NCBI RefSeq assembly: GCF_027460065.1
Contig: NZ_JAPYZZ010000001.1
Coordinates: 252,864-316,863 of the forward strand
DNA from: Martinezella rhizogenes
GTDB taxonomy: Bacteria; Pseudomonadota; Alphaproteobacteria; Rhizobiales; Rhizobiaceae
Direction of reading: 5' to 3'
Length of the DNA: 64,000 bases
Part shown: one piece after another, positions 63,233-64,000 of the stretch
How positions within the stretch are numbered: the stretch's first letter is position 1
Layout: each line of letters opens with the position of its first letter
Made by a program: the position numbers and the translations under genes
The notes under the pieces: generated by a model
What the model was told of the DNA's origin: nothing
The model's input: the letters and a program-made list of their open reading frames with translations, nothing else
Databases searched by the model: none

Positions 63233-64000
63233 TCAGCCGAGCGCGCGGTCAGCCCAGCGGCCCACCGCGCTGTCGCGCAGGTCACGGATCGACTCTACCC
63301 CCTCGCGGGCGACCAGCTTCGACAGGCCCTTGACGATGGCCGAGGGCAGGCCCGGGCCTTCATAGACCATGCAGGAATAGAGCTGTACGAGATCGGCCCC
63401 TGCCCTCACCTTTTCCAAAGCCGTTTCCGCAGATGAAACGCCACCAACGCCGATGATCGGTAGATCGGCGCCGACGCGACGGCGCATCTTGGCGAGAACC
63501 GTGGTGGAAAGCTCAAAGAGCGGCTTGCCCGACAACCCGCCAGCCTCGCCCTTGTGCGGACCGGGCCGCAGGCCTTCGCGAGAGAGCGTGGTGTTGGAGA
63601 CGATCAGGCCATCAAGATCATGGGCGAGCGCTTCTTCGGCAACATCGTCCAGTCCTTCCTCGGTCAGATCGGGCGCGATCTTGAGGAAGATCGGGATGCG
63701 TTTACCGAGGCGCTCCGCTTCCGCCTTGCGGCGTTCCAGCACGGCCGTAAGAAGGGCCGCAAGGCTCTCACGCGCCTGCAGGTCGCGCAGACCCGGCGTG
63801 TTGGGCGAAGAAATATTGACGGTGAAATAGGACGCAACCGAATAAAACGCCTCGATGCCCTGCACATAATCGGCGATGCGGTCTTCGCTATCCTTGTTGG
63901 CGCCGATATTGACACCAACGATGCCGCGCAGATGCACCTGTTTCAGGCGCTCCAGCGCTGCGGCATGGCCTTCATTGTTGAAACCAAGGCGGTTGATGAC
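63233..64000 (-). CDS. pyrD: Dihydroorotate dehydrogenase (quinone), N-terminus cut off
   Basis: 256 residues of a class 2 dihydroorotate dehydrogenase of pyrimidine synthesis, membrane-associated and using quinone. The fragment begins VINRLGFNNEG at the window edge. It contains FTVNISSPNTPGLRDLQ, with the catalytic Ser in the SSPNT loop, LKIAPDLTEEGLDD, LIVSNTTLSREGL and IIGVGGVSSAETALEKVRAGA for FMN. The first third, with the membrane helix, is beyond base 64000. Confidence 0.95.
   Translation of the reverse strand, partial: VINRLGFNNEGHAAALERLKQVHLRGIVGVNIGANKDSEDRIADYVQGIEAFYSVASYFTVNISSPNTPGLRDLQARESLAALLTAVLERRKAEAERLGKRIPIFLKIAPDLTEEGLDDVAEEALAHDLDGLIVSNTTLSREGLRPGPHKGEAGGLSGKPLFELSTTVLAKMRRRVGADLPIIGVGGVSSAETALEKVRAGADLVQLYSCMVYEGPGLPSAIVKGLSKLVAREGVESIRDLRDSAVGRWADRALG

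Noticed and set aside
1..64000. CRISPR array, prophage, insertion sequence or secretion-island genes
   Set aside because: I looked for regularly spaced direct repeats, transposase or integrase motifs and phage structural genes on both strands and found none. Both tRNA genes have no attachment-site repeat or integrase next to them.

Overview
The window is 64 kb of chromosomal sequence from an alphaproteobacterium of the Rhizobiaceae, almost certainly the Agrobacterium tumefaciens/fabrum complex. The evidence is the co-occurrence of the visNR master regulators of motility, a rhizobial che operon (cheS-cheY1-cheA-cheR-cheB-cheY2-cheD-cheT with a globin-coupled receptor at its head), three tandem flagellin genes of 306, 321 and 313 codons (matching FlaA/FlaB/FlaC), a PodJ of 1248 residues and a MrpA-MrpB fusion antiporter. 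G+C is high throughout. I see no phage, insertion sequence, plasmid gene or CRISPR array.

Layout. 1-4.8 kb: end of a flagellar operon (fliL, fliP), then flaA, flaB and flaC, each with its own leader and terminator. 4.9-13.6 kb: tRNA-Thr, then a housekeeping block (small basic protein, murA, DUF2948, hisD, UPF0262, low-molecular-weight phosphatase, infA, maf, yacG) with an AraC-regulator/PEBP pair placed inside it, then an unknown membrane-anchored protein. 13.6-20.9 kb: galE, an aminotransferase, mscL, a palindromic repeat element, and a hybrid sensor kinase with a symporter-like sensor domain. 20.9-34.4 kb: motility control on the minus strand (a membrane chemoreceptor, visR, visN, fliF and the che operon). 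34.9-41.4 kb: the Mrp/Pha Na+(K+)/H+ antiporter operon. 41.4-43 kb: an AlkB-like protein, tRNA-Phe and a small membrane protein. 43-48.6 kb: a beta-oxidation operon (fadE, fadA, small membrane ORF, fadJ) behind an inverted-repeat operator. 49-55.3 kb: podJ, a TSUP transporter coupled to a TIGR02186-type protein, and a universal stress protein. 55.3-59.8 kb: pdeM and lhr (ligase-associated repair pair) divergent from an Rrf2 regulator and an AhpD-like protein, with a perfect palindromic operator between. 59.8-64 kb: two YitT paralogues, a TPR-methyltransferase, two small cell-envelope proteins, and pyrD running off the edge.

How it works together. About a third of the window is one motility module: VisN/VisR at the top of the hierarchy, FliF/FliP for basal body and export, FlaABC for the filament, and the che operon and two receptors for steering. 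The most distinctive signal I found is a conserved two-hairpin RNA leader in front of all three flagellin genes. Its second stem buries the Shine-Dalgarno sequence, and its stems are preserved with sequence changes, which points to post-transcriptional control of flagellin synthesis. The other notable signals are the 33-bp Rrf2-type operator, the fad operator, hairpins built over the stop codons of convergent gene pairs, and a 265-bp palindromic repeat upstream of the hybrid kinase.
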